A stretch of 12,573 nt of DNA from Smithella sp. UBA2180. GTDB lineage: Bacteria > Desulfobacterota > Syntrophia > Syntrophales > Smithellaceae. The notes beneath the pieces are model-generated. The model saw only the letters and a list, made by a program, of their open reading frames with translations, did not search any database and had not been told where the DNA came from. The stretch is taken from contig DCVU01000020.1 of the NCBI GenBank assembly GCA_002327415.1, forward strand, positions 1 to 12,573, written 5' to 3'. Shown in pieces: positions 1 through 7,697 of the stretch. A program made the position numbers and the translations under genes. Each line of letters begins with the position of its first letter. Position 1 is the stretch's first letter.

Positions 1-52
1 CCGGCATCCAGAACTTGCTGAAATTACTAGATTTCGTGTCGCGCTTCGCTTG

Positions 53-104
53 CACGGAATGACAAAAAAGTAATTATGACACAATCTCTGTGCGGGAATG
101 ACAC
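53..104. repeat. Two fragments of a dispersed GGAATGAC repeat
   Basis: GGAATGAC occurs at 56-63 and again inside GCGGGAATGACAC at 92-104. The same 13 bases recur at 7976-7988. The first copy is preceded by CTTCGC, as is the distant copy. The block lies just beyond the 3' end of the S1-domain gene on the minus strand. It looks like debris of a short intergenic repeat family and not a gene. The 126 bases before the S1-protein stop contain no supported coding frame. Confidence 0.45.
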
Positions 105-126
105 GAGCGGTTCAAAAATAAAAAGC

Positions 127-1290
127 TTAAATCTTTTTATTCCTCAGCAGATCACCAAAAGTACCCATAGTCTTAGGCGCCGGGGCGATGTAACTGCGGA
201 AGTCCTCATCCTCGCCGGCGACAGAAGTATCTTTATCGTTGCCAGCCATATCCAGCGAAATCTTTTTGTTTTCGCGGTCGATCTTTTCAATCCTGATTTC
301 TACTTCTTCGCCGGCTTTCAGAACGTCGCAGGCGTGCTTGATTTTTTTGCCGCGCGCGATTTTGGAAATATGCAAAAGCCCTTCCACTCCGGCCTCGATG
401 GTAACGAAAGCGCCGAAATTGGTCAGATGAGAAACCTTGCCTTTCAGCACACTTCCTTCGGCGTACTTTCTAACAACCTCATCCCACGGATTAGGTAAGG
501 TTGCTTTGGCTGATAAGGTGATGCGATTACTTTCCCAGTCAATATTAATGACAACAGCCTCAACCTTGTCACCGGGAGAATAAAGTACTTTGGGATCGTC
601 CACCCTGCCCCAACCCATTTCCGAAACGGGCAGAAGAGCCTGAATACCGCCGAGATCGATGAAAGCGCCGAATTTCTGCACACTGGCGACCACACCGCTC
701 ACGCTCATCCCCTTTTTCAGAGATTCCTTGAGCGCGCTTTTCTTTTCCTGTTCTATTTTTTCGAGAAGAGGACGGCGCGACAGAATTATATTGCGTCCGT
801 TTTCCGAATATTCGGCAACGACAAATTCAAATTTCTTGCCGACATAAGCGGCGACATCGTCTATTCTTCTCACATCCATCTGTGAGTACGGACAAAAGCC
901 GCTGGCATTGGGATTGATCCTGATGGAAAAACCGCCTTTGATTTCCTTCTCCACGGCCGCTTCCAGAGGAATTTGATTTTGGTAGGCGTTTAATAAAAAG
1001 TCGTCAACGCTTTTGCTTGTCAGCAATTTAGTGGTAAAAAGTTTTTCACCATGGCGCGAGGAAATAAAGTACGCGGTGATGGTATCGCCCTCTTTTACGG
1101 TAAGATTGCCCTCTTCGTCCATAAACTCATTTTTATCGAGATAACCTTCGCTTTTCGCGCCCAAATCTATGAATATCCATTCCGGTGAAATTTTTACAAC
1201 GATAGCTTCCGTTTTTTCTCCGGCGTCAAAATGTTTGGGGACAAGATTTGTTTCTTCCAGCATTTCAGCAAAACTTTTTGTTTCTTCCAT
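127..1290 (-). CDS. S1 RNA-binding domain protein (ribosomal protein S1-like, four S1 repeats)
   Basis: This 387-residue protein should bind single-stranded RNA in the cytoplasm, probably on the ribosome, as ribosomal protein S1 and its shorter relatives do. Four S1 (OB-fold) repeats can be read at about residues 21-90, 105-175, 190-262 and 275-350. The last two are the most canonical: each has a V-x-x-V-x-x-FGAF core (KFGAFIDLG, NFGAFVTIE), then LLPVSEM or LLHISKI, and ends in ITLSAK or ISLDMA. Repeats 1 and 2 are more diverged (WIFIDLGAKSEGYL, GFSIRINPNASGFCPYS). Classical S1 has six repeats, so this is a shorter member and I give no symbol. The tail after residue 350 is acidic, then ends in a basic LLRNKK. 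The start at 1290 is supported by AAGAGGA a few bases upstream on the minus strand. It is divergent from the aminotransferase gene. Confidence 0.9.
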   Translation of the reverse strand: MEETKSFAEMLEETNLVPKHFDAGEKTEAIVVKISPEWIFIDLGAKSEGYLDKNEFMDEEGNLTVKEGDTITAYFISSRHGEKLFTTKLLTSKSVDDFLLNAYQNQIPLEAAVEKEIKGGFSIRINPNASGFCPYSQMDVRRIDDVAAYVGKKFEFVVAEYSENGRNIILSRRPLLEKIEQEKKSALKESLKKGMSVSGVVASVQKFGAFIDLGGIQALLPVSEMGWGRVDDPKVLYSPGDKVEAVVINIDWESNRITLSAKATLPNPWDEVVRKYAEGSVLKGKVSHLTNFGAFVTIEAGVEGLLHISKIARGKKIKHACDVLKAGEEVEIRIEKIDRENKKISLDMAGNDKDTSVAGEDEDFRSYIAPAPKTMGTFGDLLRNKKI

Positions 1291-1419
1291 GGATGTTCCT
1301 CTTTCTTAAATGCCGCGTCTGGGGCACACGATTTGGTGCTCCGATAACATAAAAAGCTGGAAATTTAAATAAATTTATACTATAAAATAAAACTTACTCT
1401 CTAAGGGGTTAAAATACTT
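1291..1419. promoter_or_regulatory. Divergent intergenic promoter region (S1 protein / aminotransferase)
   Basis: These 129 bases separate two divergently transcribed genes and must hold both promoters. The 1360-1390 stretch is very A/T-rich. A TATACT hexamer at 1376-1381 and TATAAA at 1381-1386 are possible -10 elements for the plus strand, but no convincing -35 lies 16-18 bases upstream. AAGGGG at 1403-1408 is the likely ribosome binding site for the aminotransferase, with long spacing. No clear operator was seen. Confidence 0.35.
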
Positions 1420-2754
1420 ATGCGTTTTGAAATTTCCCGCGGCGGAAGCGGGCTGACATATGAAATCCGCAATATCGTGCTTATCGCCAACAAGCTTAAA
1501 GAATTGGGCGTTAATATAATCTGGGAAAACATCGGCGACCCAGTGCAGAAGGGAGAAAAGATTCCCGGCTGGATGAAGGAAGTTCTTACCGAGATAATAA
1601 AAGATGACGCTTCCTTCGCTTATTCACCGACAAAAGGTGTTGATTCAACAAGAAAATTTCTTGCCGACCGCCTCAATGCTCGCGGAAAGACGCAGATTAC
1701 TCCCGAAGATATAATATTTTTCAACGGCTTGGGCGATGCCATCGCGCGCGCTTATAGCTCCATTCAGGTTGACGCGCGCATGATTATGCCGGAGCCAACT
1801 TATTCCACGCACTTTATGGCGGAGGTTCTGCACGCGTCTTTCCCGCCCAACACATATCGCCTCAATCCTTATAACGGCTGGTCTCCGGATATGCGTGAAC
1901 TGGAACAAAAAGTAAGAAGCCACAGAGCAATCGTCGGAATTCTGGTTATCAATCCCGATAACCCCACCGGTTTTGTTTATCCCGAGGAGACGCTCCGGAA
2001 TATTGTGAGGATAGCCAAAGAAAACGATCTTTTCCTCGTCTTTGACGAAACCTACATTAATATTGTTTTCAACGGCAAAAAAACCGTACCTCTTTCCGAC
2101 ATAGTCGGCACTGTTCCGGCAATCAGCATGAAAGGAATTTCCAAGGAACTGCCTTGGCCCGGGTCGCGCTGCGGCTGGATGGAAGTTTACAACTCCGGCA
2201 AAGACCCTATTTTCGACCGCTTCATCAACACCATCCTGCATCAGAAAATGTCGGAGGTTTGTTCAACGACGCTTCCGCAATTGGCGATTCCCAAAATAAT
2301 GACGCATCCCGAATATCATAATTATCTGGATGAACGCAAAAAGCATTATGAAAAGCTTTCGGATATAGCTTACAAAATTTTAAAGGATGTCCCCTGCCTG
2401 ATGGTTAACAAAACCAACGGCGCTTTTTATATGACAATTGTTTTCAATGAATCCGGCCTCAACAGCAATCAGAAGATTCATATTAAAAACAAAGAGATTA
2501 GAGAATTCGTGGAAAACCTCGTCAAGGAGCCTATCGAACATGATAAGAGATTTGTTTATTATCTTCTCGCGGCGACAGGCATCTGCGTGGTTCCGCTAAC
2601 ATCTTTCTTCACATCATTGCTCGGCTTCCGCATGACGTTACTGGACAAGGACGAAGCGGAGTTCGAACAAACGATAAGAACCATCGCCGAGAAATTTACT
2701 GAATACACCAATTCGTCTCGCAATAGCATACAGACAGCAATCAATTTGTCGTAG
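1420..2754 (+). CDS. Pyridoxal-phosphate-dependent aminotransferase, class I/II (fold type I)
   Basis: This 444-residue cytosolic enzyme should transfer an amino group between an amino acid and a 2-oxo acid through PLP. The fold-type I markers are in order: NPDNPTG at 178-184, FDETY at 208-212 with cofactor-binding Asp209, the Schiff-base lysine Lys242 in SKELPWPGSR, phosphate-binding Arg250 followed by CGW, and a substrate-carboxylate Arg candidate at 404 (LGFRMTLL). FAYSPTKG near residue 67 matches the usual substrate-binding loop. All key residues are present and the length is slightly above the roughly 400 residues typical of AspC/AlaC-like enzymes; an insertion around 345-385 accounts for much of it. 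The substrate cannot be told from sequence. No terminator is visible before the restriction-modification genes 30 bp downstream, so read-through is possible. Confidence 0.9.
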   Translation: MRFEISRGGSGLTYEIRNIVLIANKLKELGVNIIWENIGDPVQKGEKIPGWMKEVLTEIIKDDASFAYSPTKGVDSTRKFLADRLNARGKTQITPEDIIFFNGLGDAIARAYSSIQVDARMIMPEPTYSTHFMAEVLHASFPPNTYRLNPYNGWSPDMRELEQKVRSHRAIVGILVINPDNPTGFVYPEETLRNIVRIAKENDLFLVFDETYINIVFNGKKTVPLSDIVGTVPAISMKGISKELPWPGSRCGWMEVYNSGKDPIFDRFINTILHQKMSEVCSTTLPQLAIPKIMTHPEYHNYLDERKKHYEKLSDIAYKILKDVPCLMVNKTNGAFYMTIVFNESGLNSNQKIHIKNKEIREFVENLVKEPIEHDKRFVYYLLAATGICVVPLTSFFTSLLGFRMTLLDKDEAEFEQTIRTIAEKFTEYTNSSRNSIQTAINLS

Positions 2755-2775
2755 GCAACGTCTTATTCGTATAGA
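2746..2775 (+). promoter_or_regulatory. Possible promoter for the methyltransferase (leaderless start?)
   Basis: TTGTCG at 2746-2751 and TATAGA at 2770-2775 are separated by 18 bases and each matches the sigma-70 consensus at 4 of 6 positions. Transcription would begin about 2782, only a few bases before the ATG at 2785. There is no Shine-Dalgarno sequence in front of that ATG. The -35 lies inside the last codons of the aminotransferase. This is inference from weak hexamers. Confidence 0.3.
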
Positions 2776-2784
2776 ATATGGAAT

Positions 2785-3672
2785 ATGAGAACTCTTGAAA
2801 CTATTATAAAACAAGGTGATTGTTTGGATGTCTTGCATAAGTATCCAGATAATTTTTTTGATCTTATTATCACATCACCACCGTATGCAGATTGTCGAGC
2901 AAAATTGTACGGTGGAACTTCACCGGATAACTATGTTGAATGGTTTATGCCACGCGCTGAACAGTTTTTTCGAGTTCTTAAACCAACTGGTACATTTATT
3001 CTCAACATTAAAGAGAAGGTCGTGAACGGTGAACGTCACACATACGTTATTGAATTGATCCTTGAATTAAGGCGCCAAGGTTGGCTGTGGACAGAAGAGT
3101 TTATATGGCATAAAAAAAACAGCCATCCTGGTAAATGGCCCAATCGTTTTCGTGATGCATGGGAAAGATGTCTTCAATTTAATAAAACTAAGAAATTTAA
3201 CATGTATCAGGAAGCCGTTATGGTACCAATGGGCGATTGGGCGAAAACACGATTGAAAAAACTTGGGGACAACGATGTTATAAGGTTCAATTCTCAGGTC
3301 GGTAGTGGATTTGGTAAAAACATTGCCAACTGGGTAGGACGCGATAAGGCATTTCCTTCTAATGTATTACATATGGCGACAGAAACAGGGAATAGAAGTC
3401 ACGGTGCCACATTCCCTCGCGATCTTCCCGAGTGGTTTATCAAACTTTTCACAAAAACAGATGACTGGATTCTTGATCCGTTTGTTGGTTGCGGTACAGT
3501 ATGTGAAGTGGCGCAGAAGCTTGGACGTAATTCTGTCGGAATCGACATATTGAAGGAATATGTAGATTTAGCTAGTGATAAAGTAAATGAAAAACAAATA
3601 CTACTTTGTGAGGCAACGGCGCGTTATGGGACAAATAACAAAAAAAGAAATAATCGCATTCATCGAACCTAA
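2785..3672 (+). CDS. Type II DNA methyltransferase, beta-class SPPY (N4-cytosine or N6-adenine)
   Basis: This 295-residue enzyme should transfer a methyl group from S-adenosylmethionine to an exocyclic amino group in its recognition sequence, protecting host DNA from the partner nuclease. The catalytic motif IV, TSPPY, is at residues 30-34, preceded by the GDCLDVL block. The AdoMet-binding motif I, DPFVGCGT, comes late, at 231-238, followed by GRNSVGIDI. This catalytic-before-AdoMet order defines the beta class, and SPPY is more often found in N4-cytosine enzymes, though N6-adenine activity is not excluded. The target recognition region lies between, about residues 95-215, so the site cannot be read. 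The last 47 bases overlap the endonuclease frame. Codon choice is richer in A/T than in the flanking genes, which suggests acquisition by transfer. Confidence 0.93.
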   Translation: MRTLETIIKQGDCLDVLHKYPDNFFDLIITSPPYADCRAKLYGGTSPDNYVEWFMPRAEQFFRVLKPTGTFILNIKEKVVNGERHTYVIELILELRRQGWLWTEEFIWHKKNSHPGKWPNRFRDAWERCLQFNKTKKFNMYQEAVMVPMGDWAKTRLKKLGDNDVIRFNSQVGSGFGKNIANWVGRDKAFPSNVLHMATETGNRSHGATFPRDLPEWFIKLFTKTDDWILDPFVGCGTVCEVAQKLGRNSVGIDILKEYVDLASDKVNEKQILLCEATARYGTNNKKRNNRIHRT

Positions 3673-4357
3673 CATACAACAATTTCATAATCGAAGGCTC
3701 GAAAACCTTACCGATCTTCAACTGAAAAAAATACTTTCACGAAAAAATCCATACTTGTTTCGCGCAAAAAATCAAAATACAGCGCAAGATTTAGTTAAGA
3801 CAGTTCTTGACGCACATCTTTCTTCTCAAGAAGAAGGAATATTCGGAGGGTTCCTTGAAGAATTAGCTATTTTTATATGCAGTAAGGTTTACGATGGTAA
3901 AAAATCTTCCTCCGAAGGTATTGATCTTGAATTTTCAAAAGACGGAGCAATTTACATCGTTTCAATTAAATCCGGTCCCAATTGGGGCAACAGTCGACAA
4001 ATTGCACGAATGAAAGATGATTTTAAGCGTGCAAAACGCATCCTTGGTACAAATACATCTAAACAAAAAGTTGTTACGGTCAACGGTTGTTGTTACGGAA
4101 AAGATAAAAAGCCTGAAAAGGGCGATTATTTGAAACTATGTGGGCAAAGATTTTGGGAATTCATATCAGGAGATGAAACGCTTTACACAGACATTATCGA
4201 ACCATTAGGACACAAAGCTAAGGAAAAGAACGAAAAATTTTCTGAAGAGTATGCAAAAGTGATCAATAAGTTTACCCGTGAATTTGCCATGGAGTACTGT
4301 GATGAACATGGATCAATTTTATGGGAAAAGCTTGTCAAATTCAATTCAGGCAAATAG
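3626..4357 (+). CDS. Type II restriction endonuclease, probably PmeII family
   Basis: This is the partner nuclease of the upstream methyltransferase and should cut unmodified copies of the shared recognition site. From memory the whole protein resembles the PmeII family: KNPYLFRAKN near the N-terminus, LSSQEEGIFGGFLEELAIFI, GIDLEF, VSIKSGPNWGN, VNGCCYG, and a C-terminal FWEFISG...EPLGHKAKEKNEKF block. A PD-(D/E)xK-like core is visible, with Asp100 and Glu102 in GIDLEF and Ser113-x-Lys115 in SIKSG, where serine takes the usual acidic position. I chose the ATG at 3626 (243 residues) because GAGG lies about 12 bases upstream and the overlap with the methyltransferase falls to 47 bp. An in-frame ATG at 3587 would add 13 basic residues and has no ribosome binding site. 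Tight overlap suggests translational coupling. No controller (C) protein gene is present. Confidence 0.85.
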   Translation: MGQITKKEIIAFIEPNIQQFHNRRLENLTDLQLKKILSRKNPYLFRAKNQNTAQDLVKTVLDAHLSSQEEGIFGGFLEELAIFICSKVYDGKKSSSEGIDLEFSKDGAIYIVSIKSGPNWGNSRQIARMKDDFKRAKRILGTNTSKQKVVTVNGCCYGKDKKPEKGDYLKLCGQRFWEFISGDETLYTDIIEPLGHKAKEKNEKFSEEYAKVINKFTREFAMEYCDEHGSILWEKLVKFNSGK

Positions 4358-4573
4358 CCCATAGTGTTCTGCAGAGCAGAAAAGTACGGGCTGTTGCCCC
4401 AAATATATCCGTTTGAGAGGCCATTGAAAACGTTTTGGCTAATAAAACTTGGCGAAGCGTAAGATCAGCGATTACAACTGTTTGAGCCAAAGGCGAGTTT
4501 TGTAATCGCCTGAAGCAAGCCTTAGATTTATCCAAAACGCTTGCAGGCAGCGAAAAGGATTTTGGGGCAACAG
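4356..4573. repeat. Long nested palindromic element between convergent genes
   Basis: The region from the endonuclease stop codon to 4619 holds no gene but is highly structured. First, arms 4356-4372 and 4376-4392 form a hairpin of 17 pairs with 3 mismatches and a 3-base loop. Second, a 183-base imperfect palindrome runs from 4391 to 4573. Its outer arms CTGTTGCCCCAAA (4391-4403) and 4561-4573 are perfect over 13 bp, CGTTTTGG (4431-4438) pairs with 4532-4539, GCGATTACAA (4468-4477) with 4500-4509, and GCC-AAA-GGC (4486-4494) closes the apex. It may be a MITE or palindromic intergenic repeat, and it could also end transcription from both convergent genes. No U-run of a classical terminator follows the arms. 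It has no coding capacity that I trust. Confidence 0.7.
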
Positions 4574-4619
4574 GAAATTACGTATGAAGCATAGAGTCAG
4601 GTCTTGAAATATCAGTTTT

Positions 4620-6254
4620 TCAGGCCGCACGATGTTCCCGGCCGGACTTCTCCAGATAGTATTCGTAATTGCCGTTGTAAATACACATCTCGCCATGATC
4701 AATTTCAAAGACACGGTTGATGAGACAGCGCAGGAAGTGGCGGTCATGGCTGACGAGCACCACCGTACCGGTAAAGTTTTGCAGCGCGGCCAGCAGTGTT
4801 TCGCGCGACTGGATATCGAGATGGTTGGTCGGTTCATCGAGGATCAGCAAGTTGATCGGCTGCACCAGCATCGTCGCCAGAACCACCCGGCTCTTTTCAC
4901 CGCCGGATAATTTGTCAATCCGTTTGTAAATATCATCACCCTGAAACAAAAAGGCGGCACAGAGATTGCGCAGTGTGCCGAGATGCGCCGTGGGCATGGA
5001 ATCCTGTATGGTCTCCAGCACGGTCTTTCGCGGATCGAGAATATCCATCGCATGCTGGCTGAAATAGCCGGGATAAACATTGGCGCCCAGATTCATGCTC
5101 CCGGTTGACGGTTCGGCCTGACCCGCCAGCACTTTTAAAAATGTGGATTTGCCGGCGCCGTTGACACCGACCACGGCGATTTTTTCCTGACGCCGGATAA
5201 CACCGGTAATACCGCCAAAGACAGATTTTTCGCCCCCGTCGGGACGGGGCCAGACTTTGCTTAAGGCCTCGAGTTTGACCACATCATCACCGCTGCGCGG
5301 CGGCTCGGCAAACTCGAACTTAATGTTCCGCTGTTCCACAGGGATTTCGATGCGCTCAATCTTGTCGATTTTCTTGATTCGTGACTGCACCTGAGAAGCA
5401 TGAGATGCCCGCGCCGCGAAACGGGCAATAAAGTCTTCTTCCTTGGACAGCATTTCCTGCTGACGGCGGTAGCTGGCCAGCAGCTGCTCGCACCGGATTT
5501 CCCGTTCACGCAGGTAAAAGTCATAGTTGCCGCTGTAAGTGGTGATCGTGCGGTTAGCGACCTCAACAATGCGGTTCACCACACGGTTCATAAATTCGCG
5601 GTCATGGCTGGTCATTAAAAGCGCGCCCTTGAATGAACCGGACAGCCACTCTTCCAGCCAGATGATCGATTCCACATCAAGATGATTGGTGGGTTCGTCC
5701 AGCAAGAGCACATCGGGATTGATCGACAGGATTTTGGCCAGCGCGATGCGCATTTTCCAGCCGCCGCTAAATGTTTCCACCGGGTGATGGTAATCATCCG
5801 GACCGATACCCAGACCGGTCAAAATAATTTGCGCGCGGCTTTCCAGATCGTAGCCGCCGCGATGTTCGAACTCAGCCTGTATGTTGCCATAACGCTCAAG
5901 AAGTTTGGCCATTTCATCTTCTTCCAAAGGCTTACCCATGGCCGCTTCCATCTCCTGAATTTGCACACCTAACTGCGCAATTGCCTCGGAGGCGGACATG
6001 ACCTCCTGAAGCGCCGAGCGGCCGGACATAGCGCCGACATCCTGAGAAAAATAGCCGCAAACAATGTTGCGCGCTTTCGTGATTTCTCCGGCATCGAACT
6101 CTTCCTCGCCCATAATCAGACGAAAGATGCTTGTTTTGCCCGCGCCGTTTGGCCCGACTAAACCGCTGCGGCTGCCGGGCAATATCTGAAAACTGGCATC
6201 CCGAAACAAAATTTGGGGACCATGCTGCTTGCTGATGCCGCTGAAATGAATCAT
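4620..6254 (-). CDS. ABC-F family ATPase (Uup/EttA/YbiT-type)
   Basis: This 544-residue soluble protein has two ABC ATPase domains and no membrane segment, the hallmark of ABC-F proteins, which act on the ribosome as translation factors or, in some members, protect it from antibiotics. Domain 1 has Walker A GPNGAGKT at 34-41, signature FSGGW at 162-166 and Walker B LLLDEPTNHLD at 183-193. Domain 2 has Walker A GVNGAGKST at 363-371, signature LSGGE at 449-453 and Walker B LLILDEPTNHLD at 469-480. The charged interdomain linker, about 242-320, includes REREIRCEQ and FAARASHASQVQSRIKKI, as in the P-site tRNA interaction motif region of the family. The protein ends shortly after domain 2 (LEKSGREHRAA), without the extra C-terminal coiled coil of Uup. 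AAAAGGA about 12 bases upstream may be the ribosome binding site. Subfamily and substrate cannot be assigned. Confidence 0.92.
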   Translation of the reverse strand: MIHFSGISKQHGPQILFRDASFQILPGSRSGLVGPNGAGKTSIFRLIMGEEEFDAGEITKARNIVCGYFSQDVGAMSGRSALQEVMSASEAIAQLGVQIQEMEAAMGKPLEEDEMAKLLERYGNIQAEFEHRGGYDLESRAQIILTGLGIGPDDYHHPVETFSGGWKMRIALAKILSINPDVLLLDEPTNHLDVESIIWLEEWLSGSFKGALLMTSHDREFMNRVVNRIVEVANRTITTYSGNYDFYLREREIRCEQLLASYRRQQEMLSKEEDFIARFAARASHASQVQSRIKKIDKIERIEIPVEQRNIKFEFAEPPRSGDDVVKLEALSKVWPRPDGGEKSVFGGITGVIRRQEKIAVVGVNGAGKSTFLKVLAGQAEPSTGSMNLGANVYPGYFSQHAMDILDPRKTVLETIQDSMPTAHLGTLRNLCAAFLFQGDDIYKRIDKLSGGEKSRVVLATMLVQPINLLILDEPTNHLDIQSRETLLAALQNFTGTVVLVSHDRHFLRCLINRVFEIDHGEMCIYNGNYEYYLEKSGREHRAA

Positions 6255-6567
6255 AGATATTAAATTCCTTTTTATTATACAAATTCTAAATCAAAGATGA
6301 TATCGAGGCGACAGTGAAATTAGAATTACAGTTTGTAATTCGCTAGTTGTGATGAGACTCAAAATTCAGGAACAAAGTGAACTGAATTTTGTAAGCCGAA
6401 TTATCCAATGGCCTTTGGCTATTGGGAACTGTCCCGCTTCAGCTAGGCAAGGAGAAACCGACCCCGGCCTGAGCAGGGGCAGGCTATGCCAACAAAGATT
6501 GAGGTGGTCTGGGTTCTTAGGACAGGAAACAGGACTTTATAAGTGGGAAGATGCCTTGGGTTAAGAT

Positions 6568-7398
6568 TCATGCCGCAGCCTGTTTCTGCGATAGGGTGTC
6601 GAAGTAAACCATATCCGGGGTCTTCCTGTCAAAGTGATTATGCCATCTTTTCTCGTTGTAGAACTTGAAGTAACTGGCCAGCCCTTGTTTCACCTCCGCC
6701 ATCGAAGCATATGCTTTGAGATAAATGTCCTCGTACTTGACGCTTTTCCATAATCGTTCGATAAAAACGTTGTCCATACAGCGACCCTTGCCGTCCATGC
6801 TGATGGCAATGTTGTTGCCCCGAAGGGTGTCCGTAAATACCTCTGCTGTGAACTGACTGCCCTGATCCGTATTGAATATTTCCGGACAACCATACTTCGC
6901 AATAGCCTCTTCCAAAGCATCTACACAGAAGCCACTGCCTAGAGTATTGGAAAGCCGCCAAGCCAGAACTTTTCGGCTGGCCCAATCCATAATGGCCACC
7001 AGGTAACAAAATCCTCTGGACATGGGAAGATAGGTTATGTCGGTTGCCCAGACATGATTCGCCTTGGTAACCTCAAGACCGCGAAGAAGATACGGATACT
7101 TGACATGTCCACTGTGGGAAAGGGAGAGTCTGGGCTTCACGTAGAGCGCCTCTATGCCCATTCGTCGCATCAGACGACGTATGCGGTCGCGTCCAATGTT
7201 ATAGCCCTTGGCCCAAAGTTCATTGCGGATATTGCGGCTGCCATAGAACGGATACAAGAGATGAATCTCATCGATTTGGCGCATCAACTCTATATCCATA
7301 GCGCTTAAGGGAACCGGGGTGTAATAAATGCCGGATCGTGAAAGTTCCAGAATCTTGCATTGACGTGTCACAGGAAGAGAATCCTCCTTATCAATCAT
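6568..7398 (-). CDS. IS3-family transposase OrfB (DDE integrase-type catalytic subunit)
   Basis: This 276-residue protein supplies the catalytic half of the IS3 transposase, which cuts and joins DNA strands at the element ends. An N-terminal HTH-like segment, about residues 45-95, contains LLYPFYGSRNIRNEL and IGRDRIRRLMRRMGI. The rve/integrase core follows from about 110. The catalytic triad is complete: Asp120 in ATDITYLPM, Asp178 in NTDQGSQFT and Glu214 in FIERLWKSVKYE, with exactly 35 residues between the last two, the classical DD(35)E spacing. The ATG at 7398 overlaps the orfA stop as ATGA, and the frame is -1 relative to orfA, so it can be made by restart or as an OrfAB fusion by frameshift. 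No canonical A6G slippery run is seen at the junction, only AAAGAAATGA. No truncation or internal stop. Confidence 0.95.
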   Translation of the reverse strand: MIDKEDSLPVTRQCKILELSRSGIYYTPVPLSAMDIELMRQIDEIHLLYPFYGSRNIRNELWAKGYNIGRDRIRRLMRRMGIEALYVKPRLSLSHSGHVKYPYLLRGLEVTKANHVWATDITYLPMSRGFCYLVAIMDWASRKVLAWRLSNTLGSGFCVDALEEAIAKYGCPEIFNTDQGSQFTAEVFTDTLRGNNIAISMDGKGRCMDNVFIERLWKSVKYEDIYLKAYASMAEVKQGLASYFKFYNEKRWHNHFDRKTPDMVYFDTLSQKQAAA

Positions 7399-7697
7399 TT
7401 CTTTGCGCTCGCATCGCCGATACGACCGAGCGCGTTTGATAAAAAATCATTCTCCATCGACAGTTGGCCGATTTTTGCATGAAGATCTTTTACGATTGGA
7501 CCTTGTTCCGGTGGCCGATCTTTACTGAAAACTTCAGAGGCATGTTCCAAAAGCTGTTTCTTCCAGTCCGTTATCTGGTTCGGATGAACTTGGTATCGCT
7601 CGGAAAGCTCAACAATTGTTTGTTCACCTCTCAGCGCTTCTAACGCTACCTTGGCTTTGAATGTCGGTGCATGATTCCGTCTTGGTCTTTTGCTCAT
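7395..7697 (-). CDS. IS3-family transposase OrfA (HTH DNA-binding subunit)
   Basis: This 100-residue basic protein is the DNA-binding half of the transposase and recognises the terminal repeats of its own element. It opens with a basic SKRPRRNH stretch, then a helix-turn-helix of the transposase_8 type (FKAKVALEAL, IVELSERYQVHPNQITDWKKQLLE, about residues 13-52), and ends with a heptad-like helix (LHAKIGQLSMENDFLSNALG, about 73-92) that in this family mediates multimer formation with OrfB. Length is normal for the family. AGGAGGATC lies just upstream of the ATG on the minus strand and is a strong ribosome binding site. The gene ends KK-stop, with the last bases shared with the orfB start. Confidence 0.94.
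   Translation of the reverse strand: MSKRPRRNHAPTFKAKVALEALRGEQTIVELSERYQVHPNQITDWKKQLLEHASEVFSKDRPPEQGPIVKDLHAKIGQLSMENDFLSNALGRIGDASAKK

Noticed and set aside
76..498. Plus-strand open frame opposite the S1-protein gene
   Set aside because: It is antisense to a gene with clear S1 repeats, has no ribosome binding site and no recognisable domain.
1645..2241. 198-residue minus-strand open frame inside the aminotransferase
   Set aside because: The plus strand carries all fold-type I motifs; the opposite frame is low in domain-like features and is a by-product of codon bias.
4391..4573. Integron attC site
   Set aside because: Length and palindromy prompted the idea, but the ends read TGTTGCCCC and GGGGCAACA and not the required RYYYAAC and GTTRRRY cores, and no integrase is present.
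6349..6564. Plus-strand open frame crossing the left IS end
   Set aside because: It spans the boundary between the palindromic element and the IS, has no ribosome binding site and no similarity I recognise.
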